DNA of 64,000 nucleotides from Yoonia sp034652275 (lineage in GTDB: Bacteria; Pseudomonadota; Alphaproteobacteria; Rhodobacterales; Rhodobacteraceae), in assembly GCF_034652275.1 (NCBI RefSeq), contig NZ_JAXIWG010000002.1, forward strand, positions 620,001-684,000, written 5' to 3'. Each line of letters starts with the position of its first letter. Position 1 is the stretch's first letter. The notes beneath the pieces were generated by a model. That model worked only from the letters and a program-made list of their open reading frames with translations. It did no database searches and had not been told where the DNA came from. Positions 17,232 through 33,056 of the stretch are shown here, one piece after another. Position numbers and translations under genes: made by a program.

Positions 17232-19844
17232 ATGAACTTGGACAAGTTCACCGAGCGGTCGCGCGGTTTCATTCAAGCCGCCCAGACGATCGCAATGCGC
17301 GAAAGCCATCAGCGGCTGGCGCCCGAACACCTGCTCAAAGCCTTGCTGGACGACGAGGAAAGCCTTGCCGCCAACCTCATTACCCGTGCCGGTGGCCGCC
17401 CTGCCGATGTGCTGGGCGCTGTCAACGCGACCTTGGCCAAAATGCCCAAGGTGACGGGCGATGCCGCGCAGGTTTACCTTGATAACCTGACCGCCAAGGT
17501 CGTGGACGAGGCTGAAAACATCGCCAAGAAAGCGGGCGACAGTTTTGTCCCCGTGGAACGGCTGCTGACCGCGCTCGCCTTGGTGAAATCTAAGGCCAAG
17601 GATGCGTTGGATGCCGGTGGCGTGACGGCGCAAGCGCTGAACGCTGCGATTAACGACATGCGCAAAGGCCGCACCGCCGACAGCGCCAGCGCCGAGGACA
17701 GTTTTGACGCGTTGAAGAAATACGCCCGCGACCTGACCGAAGCCGCCGAGCAAGGCAAGATCGACCCGATCATTGGCCGGGACGAGGAAATCCGCCGCGC
17801 GATGCAGGTCCTGTCGCGCCGGACCAAGAACAATCCTGTGCTGATCGGGGAACCCGGTGTCGGGAAAACCGCCATCGCGGAAGGCTTGGCGCTGCGTATC
17901 GTCAACCGCGATGTGCCGGAATCCTTGCGCAACAAACGCCTGATGGCGCTGGATATGGGCGCGCTGATCGCCGGTGCGAAATATCGCGGGGAATTCGAGG
18001 AGCGGCTGAAAGCTGTCCTGAAAGAAATCGAATCCGCCGCCGGTGAAATCATCCTCTTCATCGACGAGATGCACACGCTGGTCGGCGCGGGTAAGGCCGA
18101 TGGCGCGATGGATGCCGCCAACCTGATCAAGCCTGCACTGGCGCGGGGCGAATTGCACTGCATCGGTGCTACGACGCTGGATGAATACCGCAAATACGTG
18201 GAAAAGGACGCAGCCCTTGCCCGCCGGTTCCAGCCCTTGATGGTGGAAGAACCGACCGTTGTTGACACGATCAGCATCCTGCGCGGGATCAAGGAAAAAT
18301 ACGAACTGCACCACGGTGTGCGGATTTCCGACAGCGCCTTGGTTGCTGCCGCCACGCTGTCGCACCGCTATATCACCGACCGTTTCCTGCCGGATAAGGC
18401 CATCGACCTGATGGACGAGGCCGCCAGTCGGCTGCGTATGGAAGTGGACAGCAAGCCCGAAGAGCTCGACGCGCTGGACCGCCAGATCCTGCAATTGCAG
18501 ATCGAGGCCGAAGCGTTGAAAAAGGAAGACGACAAGGCGTCCAAGGACCGGCTGGAAAAGCTGGAAAAGGAACTCGCCGATGTGCAGGACCGCGCGTCCG
18601 AGATGACCGCGAAATGGCAGACCGAGCGTGACAAGCTTGAGGATACCCGCGGCGTCAAGGAACGGCTGGACCGTGCGCGCGCCGATCTGGATATCGCCAA
18701 GCGCGAAGGCAATCTCGCGAAAGCGGGCGAGCTGTCTTACGGCGTGATCCCGCAGCTGGAACGGCAACTGGCCGAGGTCGAAGCCAACGACGACCTGATG
18801 GTTGAAGAGGCTGTGCGCCCCGAACAGATCGCCGAAGTGGTGGAACGCTGGACCGGGATCCCGATGTCCAAGATGCTTGAAGGCGAGCGTGACAAGCTGT
18901 TGCGCATGGAGGACGAGCTGGGCAAGCGCGTGATCGGCCAGAAATCCGCCGTGCGCGCCGTCGCCAATGCCGTGCGCCGCGCGCGTGCGGGGCTGAACGA
19001 CGAAAAGCGGCCTTTGGGGTCGTTCCTCTTCCTTGGACCAACGGGTGTGGGCAAGACCGAGCTGACCAAGGCCGTCGCCGAATATCTGTTCGACGATGAC
19101 AGTGCCATGGTGCGGATCGACATGTCCGAATTCATGGAAAAACACGCCGTGTCACGGCTGATCGGCGCGCCTCCGGGCTATGTCGGTTACGACGAAGGCG
19201 GCGTGCTGACCGAGGCCGTGCGCCGGCGCCCCTATCAGGTGATCCTGTTCGACGAAGTCGAAAAGGCGCATCCCGATGTGTTCAACGTGCTGTTGCAGGT
19301 GCTGGATGACGGCGTGCTGACCGACGGGCAGGGGCGGCATGTCGATTTCAAACAGACGCTGATTATCCTGACGTCGAACCTTGGCGCGCAGGCGCTGAGC
19401 CAGTTGCCCGACGGGGTGGATTCGAGTGCCGCCAAGCGTGATGTGATGGACGCCGTGCGCGCCCATTTCCGCCCCGAATTCCTGAACCGGCTGGACGAGA
19501 CGATCATCTTCGACCGTCTGGCGCGTGAGGATATGACAGGGATCGTCACGATCCAGCTGGGTCTGCTGGCCAAGCGGCTGGCGGGGCGGAACATCACCCT
19601 CGATCTGGATGAAGCCGCGCTGCAATGGCTGGCGGATGAAGGCTATGATCCAGTGTTTGGCGCACGTCCGCTGAAACGGGTGATCCAGCGCGCCTTGCAG
19701 GACCAGTTGGCCGAGATGATCCTTGGCGGGGACGTCATGGATGGCGCTGTGGTCAAGGTCACGGCAGGGGCGGACGGGCTGATCGTCGGTGACCGTGTCG
19801 CCACCAGCAGCCGGATCGCACCGCCGAACCTGCCGCTGCACTAA
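17232..19844 (+). CDS. clpB: ATP-dependent disaggregase ClpB
   Basis: The 870-residue protein has the full ClpB layout. An N-domain begins MNLDKFTERSRGFIQAAQ. AAA-1 has Walker A GEPGVGKT and 'FIDEMHTLVGAG'. A long middle coiled coil of about 120 residues is rich in E, K and L. AAA-2 has GPTGVGKT, 'LFDEVEKAHPDVFN' and the C-terminal 'GARPLKRVIQR'. It rescues aggregated proteins together with DnaK. The ATG at 17232 is preceded by AGGAGAG. The gene is monocistronic and ends at a strong terminator. Heat-shock control is likely but no sigma-32 box was identified with confidence. Confidence 0.97.
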   Translation: MNLDKFTERSRGFIQAAQTIAMRESHQRLAPEHLLKALLDDEESLAANLITRAGGRPADVLGAVNATLAKMPKVTGDAAQVYLDNLTAKVVDEAENIAKKAGDSFVPVERLLTALALVKSKAKDALDAGGVTAQALNAAINDMRKGRTADSASAEDSFDALKKYARDLTEAAEQGKIDPIIGRDEEIRRAMQVLSRRTKNNPVLIGEPGVGKTAIAEGLALRIVNRDVPESLRNKRLMALDMGALIAGAKYRGEFEERLKAVLKEIESAAGEIILFIDEMHTLVGAGKADGAMDAANLIKPALARGELHCIGATTLDEYRKYVEKDAALARRFQPLMVEEPTVVDTISILRGIKEKYELHHGVRISDSALVAAATLSHRYITDRFLPDKAIDLMDEAASRLRMEVDSKPEELDALDRQILQLQIEAEALKKEDDKASKDRLEKLEKELADVQDRASEMTAKWQTERDKLEDTRGVKERLDRARADLDIAKREGNLAKAGELSYGVIPQLERQLAEVEANDDLMVEEAVRPEQIAEVVERWTGIPMSKMLEGERDKLLRMEDELGKRVIGQKSAVRAVANAVRRARAGLNDEKRPLGSFLFLGPTGVGKTELTKAVAEYLFDDDSAMVRIDMSEFMEKHAVSRLIGAPPGYVGYDEGGVLTEAVRRRPYQVILFDEVEKAHPDVFNVLLQVLDDGVLTDGQGRHVDFKQTLIILTSNLGAQALSQLPDGVDSSAAKRDVMDAVRAHFRPEFLNRLDETIIFDRLAREDMTGIVTIQLGLLAKRLAGRNITLDLDEAALQWLADEGYDPVFGARPLKRVIQRALQDQLAEMILGGDVMDGAVVKVTAGADGLIVGDRVATSSRIAPPNLPLH

Positions 19845-19856
19845 GCCAAGAACAAA

Positions 19857-19883
19857 AAAGCCCCGGTCACTGACCGGGGCTTT
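19857..19883 (+). terminator. Terminator of clpB
   Basis: The stem arms are AAAGCCCCGG (19857-19866) and CCGGGGCTTT (19874-19883) with loop TCACTGA. The palindrome includes the A- and T-tracts and can serve both clpB and the convergent fasciclin gene. Confidence 0.9.
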
Positions 19884-19908
19884 CCTGTGTCCAAGGAGAA
19901 GACAGGTC

Positions 19909-20385
19909 TTACATCGGCGGCAGGATCACCGCGTCGATGACGTGGATCACGCCGTTCGATGCTTCGATGTCTGCGGTCACGACGTTTGCGTCGTTCACGG
20001 TCACGCCGCCTTCGGTGCCGATGGTGATGTCCGCGCCGTTCACGGTTGTTGCGGTCATGCCGTCAGTCAGGTCCGTCGACATCACGGTACCGGCCACAAC
20101 GTGGTAGGTCAGGATCGCGGCCAGCGCTTCTGGATCGGCCAACAGACCTTCAACAGTGCCTTCTGGCAGGGCTGCGAAAGCTTCGTCAGTTGGTGCGAAC
20201 ACGGTGAACGGGCCTTCGCCCTTCAGCGTATCAACCAGACCTGCGGCTTCGACAGCGGCGACCAGCGTGGTGAATGTGCCCGCTTCGACGGCAGTATCCA
20301 CGATGTCCTTGGAATGTCCGGCAGCAAAGGCGACAGACGACAAGGCGGTGGTGGTGGCGACTGCGAGGAAAGTTCTACGTAGCAT
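19909..20385 (-). CDS. Exported fasciclin-domain protein
   Basis: The 158-residue protein has a signal peptide (ending in SVAFA-A) and one FAS1 domain. The H1 box reads 'GPFTVFAPTDEAFAAL' and the H2 box reads 'NGVIHVIDAVILPP'. FAS1 domains mediate adhesion; bacterial single-domain forms are secreted and of uncertain role. The start at 20385 has AAGGAA 5-8 bp upstream on the minus strand. Confidence 0.93.
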   Translation of the reverse strand: MLRRTFLAVATTTALSSVAFAAGHSKDIVDTAVEAGTFTTLVAAVEAAGLVDTLKGEGPFTVFAPTDEAFAALPEGTVEGLLADPEALAAILTYHVVAGTVMSTDLTDGMTATTVNGADITIGTEGGVTVNDANVVTADIEASNGVIHVIDAVILPPM

Positions 20386-20660
20386 GGTATGTTCCTTTAG
20401 TTGGAAATGCCTTTTCGTTGGCATCGTGCTTTTTACGCAGTGCCTTGCGTCTGGATCAGAGGGGAATCCCGCTCATGCCGCTTGACGGAATACCGCGGCG
20501 CACTAAGCCGCGACGGTTTGCGATTTCAAATCACTGTCCTGTGAAGAGTCGTGATAAATCCACGCAAAACTGGAACATTTCACGCCTTGGCAGCATCGTG
20601 AGAAACCATTTCGGGATTCTGTCGTATATAGAAGTAACCGACCTGAAACGGAGAAAGACA

Positions 20661-21563
20661 ATGGCCTATCGCTGGAAGAACAATCTGACCCAAGCAGACG
20701 TCACGCCGAAAGCCGCCTATCTTAACCGCCGCCAGATCCTTGCCGGGACCGCTGGGCTGGGCGCGATCGGCCTTGCCCCGCGCATGGCCGATGCGCAGGC
20801 CGGGCTGGAACCCAACACGCTCGAGGAAATCCGCAGCTATAACAACTTCTATGAATTCGGCACCGGCAAGGCTGATCCCGCCGCGAATGCGCACCGCCTT
20901 GTGACATCGCCATGGTCGATCAAGGTCGACGGCATGGTCGACCGCCCCGGCGATTACGCGCTGGGCGATCTGCTGGCCGGTCTCACCGTCGAGGACCGCA
21001 TCTACCGATTCCGCTGCGTCGAGGCGTGGTCGATGGTTATCCCGTGGAACGGCATTGAATTGGCGGACATCCTCAACAAGGTCGGTGTGCAGTCCGGCGC
21101 GCGCTATGTCGCCTTTGAAACCGTGGTCCAGCCCGAGAACATGATCGGTGTGCAGCGCCGTGTGCTTGATTTCCCCTATGTCGAAGGTTTGCGGATCGAC
21201 GAGGCGATGCATCCCCTGACCATCATGGCGACCGGCATCTATGGCGAACCCATCGCCAACCAGAACGGCGCGCCGATCCGGTTGGTTGTGCCGTGGAAAT
21301 ACGGATTCAAGTCGATCAAGTCGATTGTGCGTATTACGCTGACGGATCAGGAACCGCCGATCAGCTGGAACGTGGCCAACCCGCGCGAATACGGGTTCTA
21401 TAGCAACGTGAACCCGAACGTGGACCACCCCCGCTGGAGCCAGGCAACCGAACGGCGCGTGGGCGGCGGATTGTTTGCCGCGCGGCAGGACACGCTGATG
21501 TTCAACGGCTACCCCGAGGTCGCACCTTTGTACGAAGGCATGGACCTGTCGGTGTTCATCTGA
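20661..21563 (+). CDS. msrP: Protein-methionine-sulfoxide reductase, molybdopterin catalytic subunit
   Basis: The 300-residue protein matches MsrP (YedY). It has a twin-arginine-like leader 'LNRRQILAGTAGLGAIGLAPRMADA', then 'YNNFYEFGTGK', 'WSIKVDGMVDRPG' and 'YRFRCVEAWSMVIPWNG', where the Cys ligates molybdenum. 'GAPIRLVVPWKYGFKSIKSI' follows. It repairs oxidised methionines of periplasmic proteins, taking electrons from the membrane haem protein MsrQ encoded 25 bp downstream. The start at 20661 is preceded by GGAGAAAG. An upstream in-frame extension has no start signal. Confidence 0.95.
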   Translation: MAYRWKNNLTQADVTPKAAYLNRRQILAGTAGLGAIGLAPRMADAQAGLEPNTLEEIRSYNNFYEFGTGKADPAANAHRLVTSPWSIKVDGMVDRPGDYALGDLLAGLTVEDRIYRFRCVEAWSMVIPWNGIELADILNKVGVQSGARYVAFETVVQPENMIGVQRRVLDFPYVEGLRIDEAMHPLTIMATGIYGEPIANQNGAPIRLVVPWKYGFKSIKSIVRITLTDQEPPISWNVANPREYGFYSNVNPNVDHPRWSQATERRVGGGLFAARQDTLMFNGYPEVAPLYEGMDLSVFI

Positions 21564-21588
21564 TGCTGCGGACCGGATAGGACAGCCC

Positions 21589-22206
21589 ATGACAGTCTCG
21601 GCAACGATCAACGGCGCTTTGCGCAAGGTCCCCGCTTGGCCGCTCTATATCATGGCGGCTGCCTATACCGCGTGGGAATTCTGGCGCGCGCTGACCCAGC
21701 AGGGTCCTTATCTGGTAGAACCTATCAACGTGCTGGAACGCACCTATGGGGAAATCGCGCTGATCCTGCTGGTGGCGGGGCTACTTGTAACACCGCTGCG
21801 GCAATGGACCGGCGTGAACCTGATCAAGTTCCGCCGTGCTATCGGGCTTTGCGCCTTCTTCTTCGTGGTCGCGCATTTTCTGGTCTTTGCGGTGCTAGAT
21901 GTCCAAAGCCTTGGCCGCGTCTGGACCGAAACGGTCAAGCGGCCCTATGTGACAGTGGGGATGCTGGCCTTTGTCCTGTTGATCCCCTTGGCTGTGACTT
22001 CGAACAACCTGTCGATCCGCAAGATGGGCGCGGGGGCATGGCGGCAGCTGCACAAGCTGTCCTATGTCGCCGTGATCCTTGGCGCATTGCACTATCTGTG
22101 GCTGTCGCGCGGGTTCCAGATCGAGCCGCTGGTCTATCTGGCGCTCAGTATCGGGCTGGTGGCGTTGCGCTATAAGCATGTCGTCTGGCGCAAACAGGCA
22201 GCGTAG
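21589..22206 (+). CDS. msrQ: Protein-methionine-sulfoxide reductase haem-binding membrane subunit
   Basis: The 205-residue integral membrane protein has about six hydrophobic segments, and histidines in 'FFFVVAHFLVF' and 'WRQLHKLSYVAVILGALHYLWL' are the probable haem ligands. It is the ferric-reductase-like subunit that passes quinol electrons to MsrP. It lies in an operon with msrP. An inverted repeat at 22208-22217 and 22252-22261 (GCCGATTCAC/GTGAATCGGC) follows the stop and may mark transcript end. Confidence 0.93.
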   Translation: MTVSATINGALRKVPAWPLYIMAAAYTAWEFWRALTQQGPYLVEPINVLERTYGEIALILLVAGLLVTPLRQWTGVNLIKFRRAIGLCAFFFVVAHFLVFAVLDVQSLGRVWTETVKRPYVTVGMLAFVLLIPLAVTSNNLSIRKMGAGAWRQLHKLSYVAVILGALHYLWLSRGFQIEPLVYLALSIGLVALRYKHVVWRKQAA

Positions 22207-22895
22207 GGCCGATTCACCCCGATTCAGGTGCCTGATCCGCGCGACTCGTCTGTGAATCGGCGCATGGTTGTCGGGTTAGGATGGGGCCTCTTGTGGGTAA
22301 GTCTGAGGATAACCCAAAATCTGGTATGTTCCGTTTTCATTCCGCCTAACAATATTGCAAACGGCCCTAGGGTCCGCGAACGGAAGTTACCCTAACCCCC
22401 TCAAAACACGTTAAAATTCGGGTCTGTCACAAAAAATGCATCTTTCCTGAAAAAACCCCTTGCGGCCTGATCGCACTAACCGTAGAACCCCCCTCACCGG
22501 CGGCGCAGAGATGCACTGGCGGGGCGCTAGACGGGTTGGACGGGTCGGGAACGGTCTGGAAGGTTCGGAGGCGGTAAGAAGAAATTCTGAGGTTGAAGGG
22601 CGGGCGCGCCGGTAGTTTAGGGCGCACTTGTTTCTTTTTGTCTCTACGCTGTTTGAAATTGATATATCTGAAGAGATATGTGGGCGGTTTGGTTCAGTTC
22701 GATGGATCAGACGTCTGTATATCAACGCTCTTAGGGTTTCGGCCCGATGATAGAGTGTCAGCTTCACTGTTTGGCGGCTTCTGGTAACTTTGGTTACTGA
22801 AGCACACAAACAGAGAAACGCCATATGGTTTCAGTAAGGCCATATGGTGATGTGCAGAGGTTCGAACGTCAAGGATAGCGCAGCGATGTGCTTTC
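22207..22895 (+). promoter_or_regulatory. Ribosomal RNA operon leader and promoter region
   Basis: No protein gene is supported here. A candidate promoter is TTGCGG at 22461-22466 and TAGAAC at 22484-22489 with 17 bp between. The GC-rich stretch after it (about 22490-22620) can form hairpins. A second possible pair is TTGAAG near 22594 with TTTAGG about 17 bp on. The last 200 bp before 16S would form the leader. Promoter calls are by eye and tentative. Confidence 0.5.
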
Positions 22896-24365
<1,470 letters not shown>

Positions 24366-24517
24366 GTTTCTAGCAGATTGAGTTCGCTCAAGATCGTGAA
24401 ACACTTAGCAGCCGGCAAACAAAGCCGGCATAACAGGCACTGCTTTTCCTTGCAGTGACCTGGAGCCAGGCCGTCCTCATATCTCTTCAGTTTTTGCCAG
24501 ACCTACCGGTCTGTCTT

Positions 24518-24594
<77 letters not shown>

Positions 24595-24600
24595 AATTTT

Positions 24601-24676
24601 GGGGCGTTAGCTCAGCTGGGAGAGCACCTGCTTTGCAAGCAGGGGGTCATCGGTTCGATCCCGATACGCTCCACCA
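24601..24676 (+). tRNA. tRNA-Ala (anticodon TGC)
   Basis: Cloverleaf with the anticodon in CTTTGCAAG (TGC), T-arm ATCGG-TTCGATC-CCGAT and an encoded CCA at the 3' end. It follows tRNA-Ile by 6 bp. Confidence 0.97.
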
Positions 24677-24730
24677 CTTCTTTTGCGCAGCAAAAGAAGC
24701 GCGGGTGGCAGTGATTTGCGCAGCAAATCA
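24677..24730. repeat. Two related palindromes directly after tRNA-Ala
   Basis: The arms are CTTCTTTTGC (24677-24686) and GCAAAAGAAG (24690-24699), then TGATTTGC (24712-24719) and GCAAATCA (24723-24730). Both have loop GCA and share the core TTGCGCAGCAA. The remaining spacer to 23S (24731-25096) holds the processing stem and no gene. Confidence 0.75.
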
Positions 24731-25096
24731 TGAGAACCCGCTGGGTTCTATCTGGCACATACAGTTTGACCGTAAAGCAGCCCTGGCTGTTTTGCCGTCC
24801 AACTGGACGACTTGGCCTTCGGGTCATTTGACATCGTATAGAGAGATACAACATCAGAATAGAGGCGCCCCGCGTGAGGGGATTGCCAGATGGATGGAGG
24901 TTCCGCATGGAACCGTCGAGATCCTGAAAATCTATTTTGTTCCAAGTCAAGTACACTAACCGGAACAGCAGTAATGCTGTTCGAACGATGCCAGTTGCTG
25001 AACCAGCGGCTGGCGTTGCAATGTATGCATTTTGATTAAGGGCCCTTTTGATACAAAAGGGAGGGCCCACAGAAGAAGCCTTGCTTTTTCTGGATC

Positions 25097-27932
<2,836 letters not shown>

Positions 27933-28047
27933 TCCAGTAATAGTAAGACTGGCGAAAAATCAGGATACATACACAAACTACAGTCGTATGCGACTTGGAA
28001 CATAACGGTGTGCCCCTCAAAAGGCGCACCGCTGGCGTTGTTTTTTT

Positions 28048-28165
28048 GGTTTGGTGGTCATAGCGCGAGCAAAACACCCGATCCCATCCCGAACTCGGCA
28101 GTTAAGTGCCGCAGCGCTGATGGTACTGCGTCTTAAGACGTGGGAGAGTAAGTCACTGCCAAACC
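28048..28165 (+). rRNA. rrf: 5S ribosomal RNA
   Basis: About 118 nt. Terminal stem GGTTTGG (28048-28054) pairs with CCAAACC (28159-28165). The conserved CCCGATCCCATCCCGAACTC loop is present. It follows 23S in the operon. Confidence 0.95.
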
Positions 28166-28249
28166 TAATAAACAACGCCATGCTTGCAACACAGCAAGCG
28201 TATCTCTCTTACGATGCACCTAACAACAATTAGGTGCGCCAAACACTGG

Positions 28250-29977
<1,728 letters not shown>

Positions 29978-29981
29978 GGTC

Positions 29982-30188
29982 TTAGTCCTCTGATGGTGTC
30001 GCGGCGCGTTGCGCAGCAATGTCGGCCCGAGCCGCTTGCTGCGCGAGCAGTCGCACGATCTCGACAAGGCTGGGATGTGGGGCGGATGGCGATGGCGCGT
30101 TGCAGTCGGGGCAGGCCACGTCCGCAGGCAGGGTGGCCGCGTGCGGCTCCCCTTTCTTGCGGACATGGCTTCTCCGGTCCCGCGCCAT
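29982..30188 (-). CDS. Small protein upstream of the recombinase, unknown function
   Basis: This 68-residue reading frame ends 4 bp before the recombinase start. It has a basic N-terminus, one CPDC motif near residues 26-29, and a helical 'LVEIVRLLAQQAARADIAAQRAA' tail. Coupled position and protein-like composition support it. It could be a small partner of the recombinase, but nothing recognisable was seen. An in-frame longer start at 30281 is possible. Confidence 0.45.
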   Translation of the reverse strand: MARDRRSHVRKKGEPHAATLPADVACPDCNAPSPSAPHPSLVEIVRLLAQQAARADIAAQRAATPSED

Positions 30189-30746
30189 AGGCCGAGGTCT
30201 CCTGGCCAATCCGGCGTAGGGCGGGACGGGCGATATTGGTCTGATCTGTGCCGGGAAAATCCACGGCGGTGCTGCAGTCAATATAAGCCATTGGGGGTCC
30301 TATCATGGAGCGAAAAAACGACGGACGAAATTTATCATGGGGATAAGAAACTGTTTTACATATATTATTACGCATCATCTGTCAGAGACCTGTAAAGCTG
30401 GGCTACGCGCTTGAAGCTGCAAACAAAAAAGACCCTAAAAGACGTGATTTTGACCACAGACCAAAAACAAGAATAATCACTAAAATATTTACCCGGCTCT
30501 TCTCTGCAGAAAAAACCAAAAAACCGCTCCCATCCTCGTCCAAGAAAAAACCAAGATACTGAAAAATCCAAAGCAAAGATGAAAGTGGAAAAAGAGCGCT
30601 TACTTGGGGGAGATGCATGGGCTTTCGATGATCCTGTCCAAAGCAGTGACGCCTTGAGAGCGAACATCGCCAAAAAGCATCACTGAACATGATGTCCCTG
30701 CCGATGATCTGCTGAACACGCATTGGATTGGGACGGGCCATGATGA
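30189..30746. other. AT-rich non-coding stretch
   Basis: From about 30300 to 30700 the sequence is visibly richer in A+T than its surroundings, with many A-tracts. Reading frames here are short, low in complexity and without ribosome binding sites. No gene, tRNA or clear hairpin terminator is seen. It separates the recombinase unit from the AAA protein gene and may be foreign DNA. Confidence 0.5.
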
Positions 30747-32951
30747 TCACGGCACTGACGGATACCGGGCATCATCCTTAGGATTGTGGTGGCTGTCGGT
30801 GCAGGCTTTGCTGTCCGTTGTTCCACCGGGCACTCCGATCCCCTCCACAATCTCTGCGATCTGTTCGGCGTTCAGGCTGCGCTCTGCCATCAGCGCCGTT
30901 GCCAAGGCCTCCAGCGTGCTGCGGTGCTTGCTGAGAATCTGCACCGCGCGGCTCTCGGCCTGATCCAGACGCTTGCGGACACGGCCGCGCAGGTTGGTGT
31001 TCTGCAGCACGATGACGGCGGGGGCGTCGACCCAGACGGGTCCGTCGGGACCGAGGCCGTAGGCGGTCTCGATCTTGAGGGCCTTGTCGGTGGCGCCCGC
31101 AAGGTCGGAGTGTGCGGGGCCACCGGCACCTGCGGAGATTGCGCCGAGGGCCAGCCGTTCGGCGGCGCGGCCGGCAAGGTCGTAGCAGATATCGTCTTCA
31201 AGGTCTGACAGCAGGCATTCATTGTTCGCGCGCTGACGGTGGGTCTCGCCGCCATACGGGGTGATGGCCAGCCGGGTGATCTGGCCGAGGTTCAGGGCAG
31301 CGGCGACGGTGGCATGGCCTGCCTCGTGGAGGGCCACGCGCCAAAGGATCCGCGGATCGGTGTCTGTGCTCAGCGACAGGTGGACGCGGATGCTGGCTGT
31401 GGTGATCGGCGCGCCGGTGTGGCGTGCGTCAGAGCGTGCCGCACGAATGGCCGCGTCGATCGCGGCAGGGCTGTGGCCCACGGCGGCGCGGGACAGGCTA
31501 GCGAGCTCAGCCTCCGGGATCTCGTCCTCCAGCAACCGCCTCATCAGACCGAGGATCTGGCGAGCATCCGGCATCGGGACTGCGGCCTTGATGTCGAACC
31601 GGCCGGCACGCATTACGGCGGGGTCGATCCGGTCGATGTGATTGCAGGCACCCACGACAACCACGCCTTCCTCCAGCGCAATGGCGTTCATCTCGCCCAG
31701 AAAGCCGTTGATGACCTGCGTGCGGTAACTGCTGTTGTGCCGATCACCGCTCTCGCGGGATCCGACAGCATCGATCTCGTCGATGAACAGGATGGCAGGC
31801 GCAAGCCTGCGCGCCTCGGCGAAGGTCGTGCGCATCTCCCGCAGCATGTCGCCGAGATGACCTGCGGCCTGCCATTCGGCAAAGCTGCCCGTGACGCAGG
31901 CGATGCCAGCGCTATTGCCCATCGCGCGTGCAAGGTAGGTTTTGCCCGTGCCGGGCGGGCCATAAAACAGGATCGAGCGGGACAGGTCCGACCAGGCAAC
32001 CTTACCCTGTTTCCAGAGCGAGAGGTCCGCGATCAGGCGGCGGGCGGCCAGCACGGCCGGGCTGTCAGCGGTCATATCGTCAAGGGTCGGCCCTTGGGTC
32101 TCATCAGCCTTGGTCATCGCAGCAAGGCGCTGGACCACCCCGTCCAGATCCGGCGCGCGCAGGGCGGCGCAGGCCTGTGCGGTGCCGAGGCCTGCCAGCA
32201 GCCCGCCTTCGGGCAGTGCCGCGCGAAAGGCTGCTTCATCCCCGAGCGCGTCGCCCAACGCGCCGGCCCGCAGATGGGCGATGATCAGATCAGCCGTGAT
32301 TGCGGGGAGCCGGTAAACGGGCAGACCAGCGTGACGCAGATGCTGTGGCATGGCGAGGCCGGCAGGGACGATCACCAGAACGGGCGCATACCCATCCATC
32401 GTCTCATCGACAGCGTTCCAGAACTTCTGGGCATGATATTTGGTCACGACGCCCTCGGTGGTGTTGGGGCTTTGCAAGGACCACGATTGCCGGGGAAAGC
32501 AGAACTTCAAAACATCGGTGACCAGATCCATGTCACCGCTATCGACATCCATCAGCATCGCCACGGACCGCCAGTCCTGCGCCGCGGCGAGGGTTGCTTC
32601 AGTGCCAAAGGTGGCCGCTAGCCGGATCGCGGTCAGCAGTTGCCGGGACGGGACGGGGGCGGCCTCGAAGATGTCGGTCTCGGTGTCTGCATAATCGCCG
32701 TGGAATAGAGCGAAGGTGTCGGCGAGGCTGGGGTCTTCGGCGATATCCGCGTCAAAGGCGCCTTTCTTGTAGGCCGCCTTGATCTTGCTGGACTGGCCAG
32801 CGTGATGCAGCCGCAGGCGGGTGATCAGGTCGTGGGCCAGCGGCAGCCATGTGGGTGGGGCGGCTGATGTGCTGGAGACAGAAGTGTTAGAGTTAGATGT
32901 GGCAGAGACAATGTCTGCGTTTACGACGGTGTGCTTGTTTGGCTGGGTCAT
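30747..32951 (-). CDS. Soluble FtsH-like AAA+ ATPase with M41 metalloprotease motif
   Basis: The 734-residue protein has an AAA module with Walker A GPPGTGKT (331-338), Walker B ILFIDEID (387-394) and an arginine-finger region 'DPAVMRAGRFD' (443-453). A peptidase-M41-like domain follows, with HEAGH (542-546) and a probable third zinc ligand Asp616 in 'AHSDLAGATDKA'. This is the FtsH order, but no transmembrane segments are present, and a unique region of about 300 residues replaces them. It would be a cytosolic ATP-dependent protease. It is the last gene of a four-gene operon. The substrate is unknown. Confidence 0.85.
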   Translation of the reverse strand: MTQPNKHTVVNADIVSATSNSNTSVSSTSAAPPTWLPLAHDLITRLRLHHAGQSSKIKAAYKKGAFDADIAEDPSLADTFALFHGDYADTETDIFEAAPVPSRQLLTAIRLAATFGTEATLAAAQDWRSVAMLMDVDSGDMDLVTDVLKFCFPRQSWSLQSPNTTEGVVTKYHAQKFWNAVDETMDGYAPVLVIVPAGLAMPQHLRHAGLPVYRLPAITADLIIAHLRAGALGDALGDEAAFRAALPEGGLLAGLGTAQACAALRAPDLDGVVQRLAAMTKADETQGPTLDDMTADSPAVLAARRLIADLSLWKQGKVAWSDLSRSILFYGPPGTGKTYLARAMGNSAGIACVTGSFAEWQAAGHLGDMLREMRTTFAEARRLAPAILFIDEIDAVGSRESGDRHNSSYRTQVINGFLGEMNAIALEEGVVVVGACNHIDRIDPAVMRAGRFDIKAAVPMPDARQILGLMRRLLEDEIPEAELASLSRAAVGHSPAAIDAAIRAARSDARHTGAPITTASIRVHLSLSTDTDPRILWRVALHEAGHATVAAALNLGQITRLAITPYGGETHRQRANNECLLSDLEDDICYDLAGRAAERLALGAISAGAGGPAHSDLAGATDKALKIETAYGLGPDGPVWVDAPAVIVLQNTNLRGRVRKRLDQAESRAVQILSKHRSTLEALATALMAERSLNAEQIAEIVEGIGVPGGTTDSKACTDSHHNPKDDARYPSVP

Positions 32952-33056
32952 GACACAGCTCCTTCGGATGAGACTTCATTTGAACGGCGTGGGCGGCGAT
33001 GCCCCCGCGCTGTGGCGCAGGGGCGGTCCGTGAGGCAAAATCATCTGCGGTGCGGA

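Noticed and set aside
17109..19145. 678-codon minus-strand frame opposite clpB
   Set aside because: Antisense to clpB; no start signal or recognisable domain.
31239..32621. Long plus-strand frame of 460 codons opposite the AAA protein gene
   Set aside because: It lies entirely antisense to a gene with clear Walker and HEAGH motifs, and its translation is low in hydrophobic order and rich in Arg, Gly and His; typical antisense shadow in GC-rich DNA.
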